Origin: Myxococcales bacterium
Lineage (GTDB): Bacteria; Myxococcota_A; Polyangia; Polyangiales; Polyangiaceae
DNA length: 37,984 nucleotides
Assembly: GCA_016212965.1 (NCBI GenBank)
Contig: JACRDA010000423.1
Location: 1 to 37,984 of the forward strand
Reading direction: 5' to 3'
The notes beneath the pieces are model-generated. The model was not told the DNA's origin and did no database searches. It saw only the letters and a list, made by a program, of their open reading frames with translations. The position numbers were made by a program, and so were the translations under genes. Below, piece after piece: positions 8,937 through 18,773 of this stretch (within the stretch, counting starts at the first letter, position 1; the number at the start of each line of letters is the position of its first letter).

Positions 8937-8976
8937 CTCGAGTGAGCAGTCGTGCGCAGTCGACTGAGCACTCGAG
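8937..8976 (+). terminator. Imperfect 16-bp stem-loop after the lipoprotein gene
   Basis: The arms CTCGAGTGAGCAGTCG (8937-8952) and CGACTGAGCACTCGAG (8961-8976) pair except for two central mismatches, with an 8-nt loop. The structure starts 11 bp after the stop at 8925. There is no U-tract downstream, so it could equally be a protein-binding inverted repeat. The rest of the gap to 9122 shows nothing I can assign apart from a ribosome binding site before 9123. Confidence 0.4.
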
Positions 8977-9122
8977 CCGAGCGCGCGCACCGGCCCGAGC
9001 GCGCGTAACACCCCGGGAATACGGCTGAACCCGCGCGCCGCGAGCGCCGCGTGCGGGCCGCGGCGCCCCTGGCCCCGCGGTTGCATTGCCTCGGTCCGAC
9101 GACCCACGGAAGGACGAGGCAC

Positions 9123-10886
9123 ATGCGAACTTCAGTCAAACACGGGCTTCTCGGCGTGGCGGTGATCCTGGCGGCGGCGGCGGGCGCCTGTGCCTCGGGC
9201 CAGAGCGGTGACGGCGCCGCGCTCGCGACCGGCAGCGGCGGAGCGGGTGCGGGCGGCGCGGACTCCGGCGGCAACGGGCAGGGCGCGGGCGGCGGCTTCA
9301 ACGGCGGCGGCTGCGGCCTCTCCGTGCTCGACGACCTCGGCGTGGGCGTCAGCGCCGCGGACGCGGCGGTCTTCGCCGAGCCCGCGGGCGCGCAGGCGCC
9401 GCTCGTCTTCGACCCACCGTCGGGCGCGCTCGTGCCGGACGTGTGGCCGAGCCCGCGCTTCCTCGTGCACACGAGCGCCATGCCGGCGCTCGCGGCGCTC
9501 GAGCTCGTGGTCGGCGGCGAGACGCTGCGCTTCACCGCGATCCCCGAGGCGGCGCCGAAGGCGCACGACGACTCGACCGTGACGGGCGCCTGGTGGACGA
9601 TCGCCCTGCCCGACGCGACCTGGGAGGCCGTGCGCTGTCTCGGCGCCGAGATCGGCTGGAGCGTGCGCTGGGCAGCCGCGGGCGCGGCGGCCCCCGCGGG
9701 CGAGACCACGGGCGAGCTCCGGCTGCTCGGCGGTCTCGCCGAGGCACCCGACCTCAACTACCTCGAGATCGTGCAGCCCGACAGCGTGCAGGCCCCGTCG
9801 GACTTCGCGGTCCAGCGGCTCGCGCTCGAGAGCGGCACGCCGCAGACCCTCGCGACGAACGAGGAGCAGGGCTGCATCGGCTGCCACGCCGTGTCGCCCG
9901 ACGGCGCCGACCTCGCGTACCAGACCCTCGAGGCCGGCTGGCGCGTCAAGGTCATGCGGCCCCACGACGGCGCCCCACCGACGCCCTCGCCCTTCGTGAG
10001 CCCGTCGGCGCAGGCCCTGCTCGACACGACCTCGCTCACCGTGCCGTCGATGGCGCGCGACGCGTGGAGCGACGCGACCGGTCACTGGCTCGCAGCGGTC
10101 GGCAGCGACGGCGCCCTCGGGCTCGTCGAGCTCGACGCCCCGCAGGCCAAGCTCTTCACCGCCCCGAAGCCGGGAACCGGCGGCACGGTGGAGGGCGAGC
10201 TCTCGGTCGCGACGCCGGCCTTCGCGCCGGGCGCCGATCGCGTCGTGTTCGTCGCGACCGACGGCATGGTCGACGGCTACTTCTGGCAAGGCAGCGCCGC
10301 CGACCTCTGGCAGGTCCCGGTCACGGTCACGCACGACGGCGCACCCGCGTTCGGCGCCCCCGCGCCCCTGCCCCACGTCGGGACCACGGCCGAGAACGAG
10401 ACCTACCCCACCTTCTCGCGCGACGGCGCGCTCCTCTCCTACACGCGCACGGCCCCGGGCACCGGCGGCTACGACGAGGAGACCGCCGAGATCTGGGTCA
10501 TGCCGGCCGACGGCTCGCACGCCCCGACACGCCTCGTCGCGAACGACGCCCCGAGCGACTCCGTGCTCTACGCGGGCGCGGGCCACACGAACAGCTGGTC
10601 GCGCTTCGGCGACACCACCCTCGAGCGGCCCGAGGGGACCTACTACTTCCTCCTCTTCTCGAGCCGCCGCGGCGACGGCCAGCTGTGGGAGGACCGCTCG
10701 GTCGGCTCGAACTACATCGCCGGCCGCCCCATCGCGCGGCTCTACCTCGCGACCGTGCTCCTGCAGCCGAACGGCGTCGTCGCGAGCTTCCCGGGCGTGC
10801 TCGTGCCCGATCAGCGGGTCGACGCAGGCGCCCACACGGCGAACCTCACGGCCATCACGTCCGTGCCGCCGCCGCCCGCGAATTAG
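9123..10886 (+). CDS. Lipoprotein with one CxxCH heme motif and TolB/WD40-like beta-propeller
   Basis: 587 residues. ATG 9123 was chosen because it has an AAGGACGAGG ribosome site and begins a proper lipoprotein signal (MRTSVKHG...AAAGAC, lipidated Cys about 23). A Gly/Ala/Ser-rich linker follows to about residue 60. A single c-type heme site, CIGCH at 251-255, is followed by VSPDGADLAYQT, a classic propeller-blade entry. Further blades show SxDGxLLSYTR and WVMPADGSHxPTRL repeats (PD40/TolB-like). This pairing of a cytochrome-like motif with a propeller is common in Myxococcota surface proteins. It probably faces the periplasm or cell surface and may exchange electrons with the multiheme protein encoded 83 bp downstream. 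The heme ligand on the distal side cannot be assigned. Confidence 0.85.
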   Translation: MRTSVKHGLLGVAVILAAAAGACASGQSGDGAALATGSGGAGAGGADSGGNGQGAGGGFNGGGCGLSVLDDLGVGVSAADAAVFAEPAGAQAPLVFDPPSGALVPDVWPSPRFLVHTSAMPALAALELVVGGETLRFTAIPEAAPKAHDDSTVTGAWWTIALPDATWEAVRCLGAEIGWSVRWAAAGAAAPAGETTGELRLLGGLAEAPDLNYLEIVQPDSVQAPSDFAVQRLALESGTPQTLATNEEQGCIGCHAVSPDGADLAYQTLEAGWRVKVMRPHDGAPPTPSPFVSPSAQALLDTTSLTVPSMARDAWSDATGHWLAAVGSDGALGLVELDAPQAKLFTAPKPGTGGTVEGELSVATPAFAPGADRVVFVATDGMVDGYFWQGSAADLWQVPVTVTHDGAPAFGAPAPLPHVGTTAENETYPTFSRDGALLSYTRTAPGTGGYDEETAEIWVMPADGSHAPTRLVANDAPSDSVLYAGAGHTNSWSRFGDTTLERPEGTYYFLLFSSRRGDGQLWEDRSVGSNYIAGRPIARLYLATVLLQPNGVVASFPGVLVPDQRVDAGAHTANLTAITSVPPPPAN

Positions 10887-10889
10887 TCG

Positions 10890-10904
10890 ATGGCCATTGG
10901 CCAT
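10890..10904. repeat. Short palindrome ATGGCC-ATT-GGCCAT
   Basis: A perfect 6-bp inverted repeat around ATT lies 4 bp after the stop of the propeller lipoprotein and 65 bp before the multiheme cytochrome start. It could be a small operator for the downstream gene or a chance event; it is too short for a terminator stem. Confidence 0.25.
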
Positions 10905-10969
10905 TGACCAGCCAGTACGCCCGAAGAACGTCGTTGACTCGCGATCGGGCCGCCTGCATGCCAGCCGCC

Positions 10970-11524
10970 ATGAAGTGGCTGGCAGTCGCTGGCGGTTGCT
11001 TCCTCGTGGTGGGCCCGGTGCACGCCGCCATCGTGACGAAGGGCAGCCTGGCCGACGACTACCACGGCGCGCGGCAGGGGGCGGGCTTCAGCGGCCCGCT
11101 CCTCGCGCCGTACGTGCGGGGCGCGGCGACGCCGTGCGGTGACTGCCACACTCCGCACGGGGGCACGAACCGCGCCCGGCTGCGCTCGTCCGTCAACGGT
11201 CGCGCGGGCATCTCGGTGACCGATGGCAACAGCGCGAAGAACCTGTGCGCCGCTTGCCATCAGGGCGACGCGGCCACCTGGCACCAGAGCTGCGTGACGC
11301 AGTGCCACGCCGACCCGCCCCCCGGAGACATGCACCCGGGCTTCGGCCTCGGAAACATCCCGGGCGACGCGGCACCCTGCCTCGACTGCCACGGCCACGG
11401 CAAGGACTTCACCCACACCGGGACCTGCCTCGGCTGCCACGGCACGCTCGAGCTCTCGCTGCTCGGCGTCGACGGGCCCTACGACGTGAAGCCCTTCGCG
11501 CCCTGGACGTACCACACCTTCTGA
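10970..11524 (+). CDS. Small secreted multiheme c-type cytochrome (five heme-type sites)
   Basis: 184 residues from ATG 10970 (an in-frame ATG at 10958 would add four residues). MKWLAVAGGCFLVVGPVHA is a clear Sec signal with an AxA-like end. The mature part has four CxxCH sites in order (CGDCH, CAACH, CLDCH, CLGCH) and between the second and third a CX3CH site (CVTQCH), an unusual spacing known in some multiheme proteins. Several extra His residues could serve as distal ligands. The protein resembles small NrfH/cytochrome c7-like or doubled-CxxCH proteins, but I cannot name a family. It sits just downstream of a CxxCH lipoprotein in the same orientation, suggesting an extracytoplasmic electron-transfer pair. 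No strong ribosome site is visible. Confidence 0.87.
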   Translation: MKWLAVAGGCFLVVGPVHAAIVTKGSLADDYHGARQGAGFSGPLLAPYVRGAATPCGDCHTPHGGTNRARLRSSVNGRAGISVTDGNSAKNLCAACHQGDAATWHQSCVTQCHADPPPGDMHPGFGLGNIPGDAAPCLDCHGHGKDFTHTGTCLGCHGTLELSLLGVDGPYDVKPFAPWTYHTF

Positions 11525-11643
11525 GCGCGCCGCCGCGCGCCGAGCGCGCGCCGCTCGACGTGTGGAGCACCGACGTGCTGGACGCTCGACCCGCTCGCCT
11601 CCGCTCGAGTGTGGCGGCGCCCCCGGGTCGGCTCGAGTCGCGG

Positions 11644-12924
11644 TCACGGCTCGGCGACTCGACCGGCGAAGAGCACGAGGCCGGTCTCGAGGTCGCGGAC
11701 GAAGAAGAGGAACGGTCGGTCCGCGCGGAAGGTCGTGGCGGCCGGCAGGGGCATGCTTTCGTTCATCACGACCGCCGTCGCGGCGGCCGCCTCGGTGCCG
11801 GCCTCGTCCATCGCGACGAAGGCCTTGTGGTAGACCTCGTCCACGAACAGCGCGGCGTCCGACATGCCCGAGAAGTCCGCTTGGCCGAACGCGCGGCGCA
11901 TCCCGAGGGCCTCGAGGTGCTCCTTCAGCGCGAACGACGTGCCTGGCTCGAGACGGAAGCGCGGCAGCGTCACGGCGAGCTCTTTCGGCTCGAGCGCCGC
12001 GACCCAGCGATCGAGCGTGGCGGCGTCGAGACGCGCCTCGAGGGCGGCGAGGCCGTCGGGCGCGGCCGGGAGCGCCAACAGCGTCGCGAAGCGGCCGCCG
12101 GCGTAGCGGAGCTTGGCGAGCTCGACGCCGTCGACCGCCGCGTGCCCCGCGGTCGCGTTGTTGTGCATGAGCGGGACGTCCTTCGTCGCGGCGCCGGCGC
12201 GGTGGAACGGTCCCGTCGCGGTGAGCGGCGCGAGGAACGGCTCCTGCCACGCGGCCTTGAAGTAGAGCGCGTTCGCGAGCACGAGCCGCGTGGCGCTCGT
12301 GATGGCGCCGTCGGGCAGTAGATCGACGATGCGCTCGCGCGTCTGCTCGACGACCCAGCGGTTGATGCGCTGCCGCTCGACCTCCGGCTGCCGCGCGAAG
12401 TCGCTCGGGTCGAGCGGCGCAGCGTAGCGCGTGGCGGTCAGGTCGACGAACGGCGCGTGGAACGGCAGCGAGCGCTCGCCGAAGAGCCGGTTCACGGCGT
12501 GGATTTCGTGGGGGCCTCGCGACGCCTGCCACGACGCCAGCACGGCCGCGAGGCCCCGGTGGAGCGCTTCGTCGTCCGGCGCGTGGAGCGCCTGCTTCAT
12601 CTCGTCACGCGTCTCGCCGCGTGCGCCCGCGTAGGTCATCGAGAGGGCGATCGCCAGGCTCGCGGGCGAGAACGCGAGGTTGCCGGGCGCTCGCGCGAGG
12701 CGCCGGTAGAGATCGAAGCCGAAGGCGTTCGCGCCCGCGACCGCCGCCCCGCTCGGCCCAGGCGCGACGACCGGCGTCGCAGGCGGCACGGTGGCCGCCG
12801 GCGCAGCCGCGCTCGGCCTCGCTGCGACGGTGGTCGTGGGCCGCAGCGGCTCGCCGGCGTTCGGGACGGAGCAGGCGGTGGCGGCGGTGGCGACGAGAAA
12901 GGCGAGCAGCGGCGTGGGGCGCAT
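11644..12924 (-). CDS. Serpin-family protease inhibitor, lipoprotein
   Basis: 426 residues. ATG 12924 has a GAGG ribosome site 6 nt upstream. The N-terminus is a lipoprotein signal ending in ATAC (lipidated Cys about 18), then a Pro/Ala/Thr linker to about 60. The serpin fold follows with hallmark strings NAFGFDLYRRL, NLAFSPASLAIALSM, a TRLVLANALYFKAAW shutter region, and FRADRPFLFFVRD near the C-terminus. The reactive-centre hinge AGTEAAAATAVV matches the small-residue consensus of inhibitory serpins (P15 Gly to P9 Ala), so suicide inhibition of serine or cysteine proteases is expected. Counting from the hinge puts P1-P1' near Ser-Met in NESMP, with an offset of about one residue possible. 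Lipidation would place it at a membrane surface facing outside. It lies downstream of, and codirectional with, the AAA/DUF4143 gene. Confidence 0.93.
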   Translation of the reverse strand: MRPTPLLAFLVATAATACSVPNAGEPLRPTTTVAARPSAAAPAATVPPATPVVAPGPSGAAVAGANAFGFDLYRRLARAPGNLAFSPASLAIALSMTYAGARGETRDEMKQALHAPDDEALHRGLAAVLASWQASRGPHEIHAVNRLFGERSLPFHAPFVDLTATRYAAPLDPSDFARQPEVERQRINRWVVEQTRERIVDLLPDGAITSATRLVLANALYFKAAWQEPFLAPLTATGPFHRAGAATKDVPLMHNNATAGHAAVDGVELAKLRYAGGRFATLLALPAAPDGLAALEARLDAATLDRWVAALEPKELAVTLPRFRLEPGTSFALKEHLEALGMRRAFGQADFSGMSDAALFVDEVYHKAFVAMDEAGTEAAAATAVVMNESMPLPAATTFRADRPFLFFVRDLETGLVLFAGRVAEP

Positions 12925-13016
12925 GATGACCTCGTGTTGGCAGGAGAGTTACCTACGCACCGCGAGCCGTTTCGGTCTCCGGCCTGCTGCGGCAATCGTG
13001 CCGCGACGCCAAGCGA

Positions 13017-14177
13017 TCAGGGTCGCCACTGCCCGCTGCCGATGGCGTCGAGCCCGAGGGCCGAGATCCGCTCGGCCAGCGGGAACGTCGCGTCTCCGGG
13101 CGTCACGACGTAGAGGTGGTCGAGCCCGAGATCGGCGCTCGCGATCCGCATCGAGCGGGTGACCGTGGGCGCGTCGGCGCGCTTGATCTCGAAGCCGATG
13201 CGTCGCCCAGCGACGAAGGTGAGCAGATCGAGCTCGGCGTGGGCGTGCGTCGCCCAGAAGAAGCACTCGCCCGGGGCGGGGCCGAGCTCCCGCAGGATCG
13301 ACTCGAGGGCGAAGCCCTCCCACGATGCCCCCACGCGCGGGTGCACCGCCAAGGCGTGGCGGCTCGTGATCCCGATGAGCGCGTGGAGCAGGCCGCTGTC
13401 GCGGAAGTAGAGCTTGGGCGCCTTGACTTGGCGCTTGCCGATGTTCTCGAACCAAGGCTGGAGCTGTCGCACCATGAACGTCTGCGAGAGGATGTCGACG
13501 TAATGGGCCACCGTCTTGTGAGTCGCGCCGAACGCGCGACCGAGCTCCGACAGGTTGAGGACCTGCCCGTGCGTGTGCGCGAGCATCATCCAGAAGCGAC
13601 GCAGCGCCCGCGCCGGGATGCGCAGGCCGAACGACGGCACGTCCCGCTCGAGGAACGTCGTGACGTACGCGCCGAGCCATGCGAACGCATCCGCGTCGCG
13701 TCGCGCCAGGTACGCCCGCGGGTAACCGCCGCGCAGCCACAGTCGGCGAGGCTCGCGCGTCTCGTGGAGCGAGAAGGGCGAGAGCTCGAGGAGCGCCGTC
13801 CGGCCCGCGAGCGACTCCGAGCTCTGGCGCAGCAGTTCGCCCGACGCGCTGCCGAGGATGAGGAACTTGCGACCGCGGGGGCCGCGATCGACGAGCACGC
13901 GCAGCACCGGGAAGAGCTCGGGACGGCGCTGGACCTCGTCGATGATGACCAGACCGCGCGTTCCCTCGAGCGCGAGCATCGGGTTGTCGAGGCGCGCGAG
14001 GTCCACGGGGTCCTCGAGATCGAGCCGCAGCACCTCGCCGCGCTTGGCACGCTCGCGGGCGTACTCGAGTGCCAGGGTCGTCTTGCCGCACTGTCGGGGA
14101 CCGACCAGCGTGACGACCGGGTGGACCCGAAACGCGTCGCGGAGCGCGGCGAGGGCCCGGAGACGCCTCACGGCCAT
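13017..14177 (-). CDS. AAA ATPase with DUF4143 C-terminal domain
   Basis: 386 residues from ATG 14177; a GTG two codons later is an alternative because the GAGG upstream is better spaced for it. Walker A is GPRQCGKT (26-33) and Walker B is LVIIDEVQ, followed by RRPELFPVLRVLVD, all typical of the AAA_14/DUF4143 family. Around 200-230 is the helix-turn-helix-like NLSELGRAFGATHKTVAHYVDIL segment. The C-terminal part has AELDLLTF...GFEIKRAD, a restriction-endonuclease-like ELD...ExK arrangement. These proteins are widespread, patchily distributed and of uncertain function; proposals include nuclease, regulatory or defence roles. No partner gene is obvious. An AT-rich patch just upstream is probably the promoter. 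Confidence 0.93.
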   Translation of the reverse strand: MAVRRLRALAALRDAFRVHPVVTLVGPRQCGKTTLALEYARERAKRGEVLRLDLEDPVDLARLDNPMLALEGTRGLVIIDEVQRRPELFPVLRVLVDRGPRGRKFLILGSASGELLRQSSESLAGRTALLELSPFSLHETREPRRLWLRGGYPRAYLARRDADAFAWLGAYVTTFLERDVPSFGLRIPARALRRFWMMLAHTHGQVLNLSELGRAFGATHKTVAHYVDILSQTFMVRQLQPWFENIGKRQVKAPKLYFRDSGLLHALIGITSRHALAVHPRVGASWEGFALESILRELGPAPGECFFWATHAHAELDLLTFVAGRRIGFEIKRADAPTVTRSMRIASADLGLDHLYVVTPGDATFPLAERISALGLDAIGSGQWRP

Positions 14178-14185
14178 CCTCGAAA

Positions 14186-14214
14186 CATGGGATACTGTAT
14201 ACCAGTTTTCAAGG
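14186..14214 (-). promoter_or_regulatory. AT-rich candidate promoter/operator of the DUF4143 ATPase gene
   Basis: This is a rare AT-rich patch in a GC-rich window. On the minus strand it reads TTGAAAACTGGTATACAGTA and continues TCCC before the start at 14177. TATACA resembles a -10 box, but the TTGAAA is too close for a standard -35. The core ATAC-T-GTAT (plus strand) is a small inverted repeat and may be an operator. The same 187-bp gap separates the divergent gene at 14365. Confidence 0.35.
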
Positions 14215-14364
14215 TTCTCGCCGACCTCCCCTGCCGGGGCGGCCTTTCCCCTGCGGATCGACCCCGCCGAGCTCGACGCCCTGCAGCGCCGGGCGAACGA
14301 CGATCTGCGCAGCCCCCGGCTGGCGCACTCTGGCGCTCGCGCGGGCGGCGCGGCACAGTGCGGC

Positions 14365-16632
14365 ATGCATCGACGCATCCTCATCGTGTGCGCGCTCTTC
14401 GCCGCTTTCGCTTCGGTCGTCGCGGCCTGCGGCGACGACGAGACCGTCGCCCCGCCGGGCGTCGGGGGCGGCGGCGCCGGAGCCACCTACGACGGTCCGT
14501 GCACGGTGCTCGCGCTCGGCGACACGTCGCTCTACTTCGGCAGCATCGCGAGCATCGGGCTCCAGGCGCCGGTGCTCCCGCCCGTCGCGGAGCTGGCCAA
14601 GACCCGCCTCACGCTCGAGCTCTACGAGGACGACGGCACGGGGACGCTTCCGCCGCTCGCGACCGGGAGCTTCGCGTTCGCGACGGCGCCCGACGACAAC
14701 TACGGCACCTGCCAGCACTGCGTGCTGCTCGTCGCCTACGATCTCGGCGGCCAGCCGCGGCGCGCCTTTTACCCACGCAATGGCACGATGGAGCTCACGC
14801 AGCTCCCCGTCGACTTCGACGGGCAGGTCGTGGGACGCGCCGCGGGCATGGAGCTCGTCGAGGTCATCCAGAATCCGGACTACTCCTGGGAGGTGCTCCC
14901 GGGCGGCGATTGTTACTACGTCGCCGAGTGGGCGTTCGACACCCGCCCCGTGGACGGCACGCCGTGCACGAGCGCCGAGGAGTGCGGCAACGAGGCCGTG
15001 CAGGTCTGCGAGCCCCAGTCGTCGACCTGCGGGCCGGCTCAGTGCAGCCTCACCTTCGACCCGCCCTTCTGCGCCGACGACGAGGTGTGTCTGTCTCAGC
15101 TCGCCGACCCCGACGAGGAGGTGACGGGTGCGGCCGTCGGCGCCTGCTACACCGAGTGCGCCCCCGCGACCGGAGCGCCCTGCGGCGAGGGGACGACCTG
15201 CCGGCCGCTCGGACCCACGCAGTCGTTCGGCGTGTGCGTGCAGACGGGCAGCGGCGCCGTCGGCGAGGGCTGCACGAAGCGGGACATCTCGACCGAGTGC
15301 GTCGCGGGCGCCGTCTGCACGGGCGAGCCCGGCGAGTGCGCCCGGATCTGCGACTTTCTCACCGAGGTGTCGGGCTGCGACACCGGGCGCTTCTGCGCCT
15401 TGTCGAACCTGTGCGAGCGGCCGGAGACCGGCGACCCGGCGGCGATCGGCGCCGTGTGCTCCCCGAGCTCGCCCGAGCTCGTCGAGTGCGGCATCGAGGG
15501 CGACGCCTTCCGCGGGCTGTGCATGAAGTTCTTCTACGAGGACCCGGATCTCGTCTGCGAGCGGCTGTGTCGCACCGCGAGCCCCTCGTGTCCGGGCGGC
15601 GAGATTTGCCTCGGCGTGTTCTCGAACCCCGTCGTCGGCGTGTGTCATCCGCAGCCGGTCTGCGGCGACGGGGTGCTCGACGTCGTCGGCGGCGAGATCT
15701 GCGACGACGGCAACACCGCTTCGAACGACGGCTGCGCGGGCGACTGCCTGGCGGCCGAGCTCGCACAGCTCTGCGACGACGCGGCGCCGCTGACGCTCGA
15801 CCAGCCGCTCGCGGGCACGACGATCGGGGGCCTCTCGGGCTACCCCTCGGGGTGCGACCCCTACATCGCGACGACCGTGGCGACGTACGCGACGACCCCG
15901 CCGGCGGCCGGCCGTCTCACGCTGTCGCTCACGAGCGCGAGCGCCGACCTCGGCGTCAGCGTCTACTCCGATTGCGCCGACGGGGGCTCCGAGCTCACAT
16001 GCCAGAACCAGCTCGGCGACGACGTGCTCTTCGTCGACTTCGACACGGCGCCGGCCCTCCCCGCGCTCGTCATCGTGCGCGGGGCCTCGCCGAGCCAGGC
16101 CGGCGCCTTCGAGCTCACGGCGAGCTTCACCGCCGCGCTGTGCGGCGACGGCGCGGCGGTCGGTCCCGAGGCGTGCGACGACGGCAACACGGCGAGCGGC
16201 GACGGCTGCAGCGCCGATTGCCTCACCATCGAGTGGGCGAGCGTCTGCGCGTCGTTGCCCGCACTCTCGACGAGCTCACCCAACCAGGGCACGACGGTCG
16301 GAGCCCCGGACTACTTCGACCTCGCCGGGATCTGCTCGTTCGTCAACGGCGGCGGGACCGAGCGCGCGTACGCCTTCGTCGCGCCGTCCAACGGCGTGCT
16401 CCACCTCACCCTCGCGCAGCCGGCCGACGACTTCTCGCTCCACGTGGAGGACGGCTGCGGCCCCACCACGGTCGACAACTACGTCGCGTGCAGCAACCAC
16501 GCGCCGGCCGGCAGCGAGGAGTCGATCACGACGCCGCTCGTCGTGGGCCAAGCCGTGACCGTCATCGTCGACGGCTTCACCGCCGGCGACGAGGGGCTCT
16601 ACGAGCTCACGGCGACGTTCGAGCCGGGGTGA
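14365..16632 (+). CDS. Cysteine-rich surface lipoprotein with two myxococcal Cys-rich (DUF4215-like) repeats
   Basis: 755 residues. ATG 14365 begins a lipoprotein signal (MHRRILIVCALF...VVAAC, lipidated Cys about 22), followed by an acidic/Gly linker. Residues about 195-430 are unusually Cys-rich with many paired Cys, implying disulfides and export. Two repeats of CGDG...E-x-CDDGNTAS-x-DGC-x2-DC start at residues 433 and 593; they match the myxococcus cysteine-rich repeat/DUF4215 signature. Each is followed by an about 120-residue beta-sandwich-like segment (CxxxPLxLxxP...GTTxG...LTLxxxxAD...YELTATF) resembling PPC domains. No catalytic motif is visible; adhesin or surface-scaffold function is plausible. 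The gene diverges from the DUF4143 ATPase and converges on uvrC. Confidence 0.9.
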   Translation: MHRRILIVCALFAAFASVVAACGDDETVAPPGVGGGGAGATYDGPCTVLALGDTSLYFGSIASIGLQAPVLPPVAELAKTRLTLELYEDDGTGTLPPLATGSFAFATAPDDNYGTCQHCVLLVAYDLGGQPRRAFYPRNGTMELTQLPVDFDGQVVGRAAGMELVEVIQNPDYSWEVLPGGDCYYVAEWAFDTRPVDGTPCTSAEECGNEAVQVCEPQSSTCGPAQCSLTFDPPFCADDEVCLSQLADPDEEVTGAAVGACYTECAPATGAPCGEGTTCRPLGPTQSFGVCVQTGSGAVGEGCTKRDISTECVAGAVCTGEPGECARICDFLTEVSGCDTGRFCALSNLCERPETGDPAAIGAVCSPSSPELVECGIEGDAFRGLCMKFFYEDPDLVCERLCRTASPSCPGGEICLGVFSNPVVGVCHPQPVCGDGVLDVVGGEICDDGNTASNDGCAGDCLAAELAQLCDDAAPLTLDQPLAGTTIGGLSGYPSGCDPYIATTVATYATTPPAAGRLTLSLTSASADLGVSVYSDCADGGSELTCQNQLGDDVLFVDFDTAPALPALVIVRGASPSQAGAFELTASFTAALCGDGAAVGPEACDDGNTASGDGCSADCLTIEWASVCASLPALSTSSPNQGTTVGAPDYFDLAGICSFVNGGGTERAYAFVAPSNGVLHLTLAQPADDFSLHVEDGCGPTTVDNYVACSNHAPAGSEESITTPLVVGQAVTVIVDGFTAGDEGLYELTATFEPG

Positions 16633-16704
16633 CGACGGGCCCGCGAGGCTGCTTGCGGTAGGCGACGCTGGCGCGGACGACCCTCGTGTCGTCGAGAAGT
16701 CCGC

Positions 16705-16729
16705 GTCCACGTCAAGGTCAACGTCAACG

Positions 16730-16734
<5 letters not shown>
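16705..16734. repeat. Tandem hexamer array (GTCAAC-type) overlapping the uvrC stop
   Basis: The plus strand reads as consecutive 6-mers GTCCAC, GTCAAG, GTCAAC, GTCAAC, GTCAAC. It lies in the gap between convergent genes and runs over the uvrC stop codon (16730-16732). There is no stem potential, so it is not a terminator. It looks like a simple-sequence hexamer expansion. Confidence 0.7.
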
Positions 16735-18751
<2,017 letters not shown>

Positions 18752-18773
18752 GCCCGTGCGCTCGGGGACCGTG

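Noticed and set aside
14186..14214. LexA (SOS) box
   Set aside because: TACTGTATAC matches only one half of the CTGT-N8-ACAG pattern; the second half is absent.
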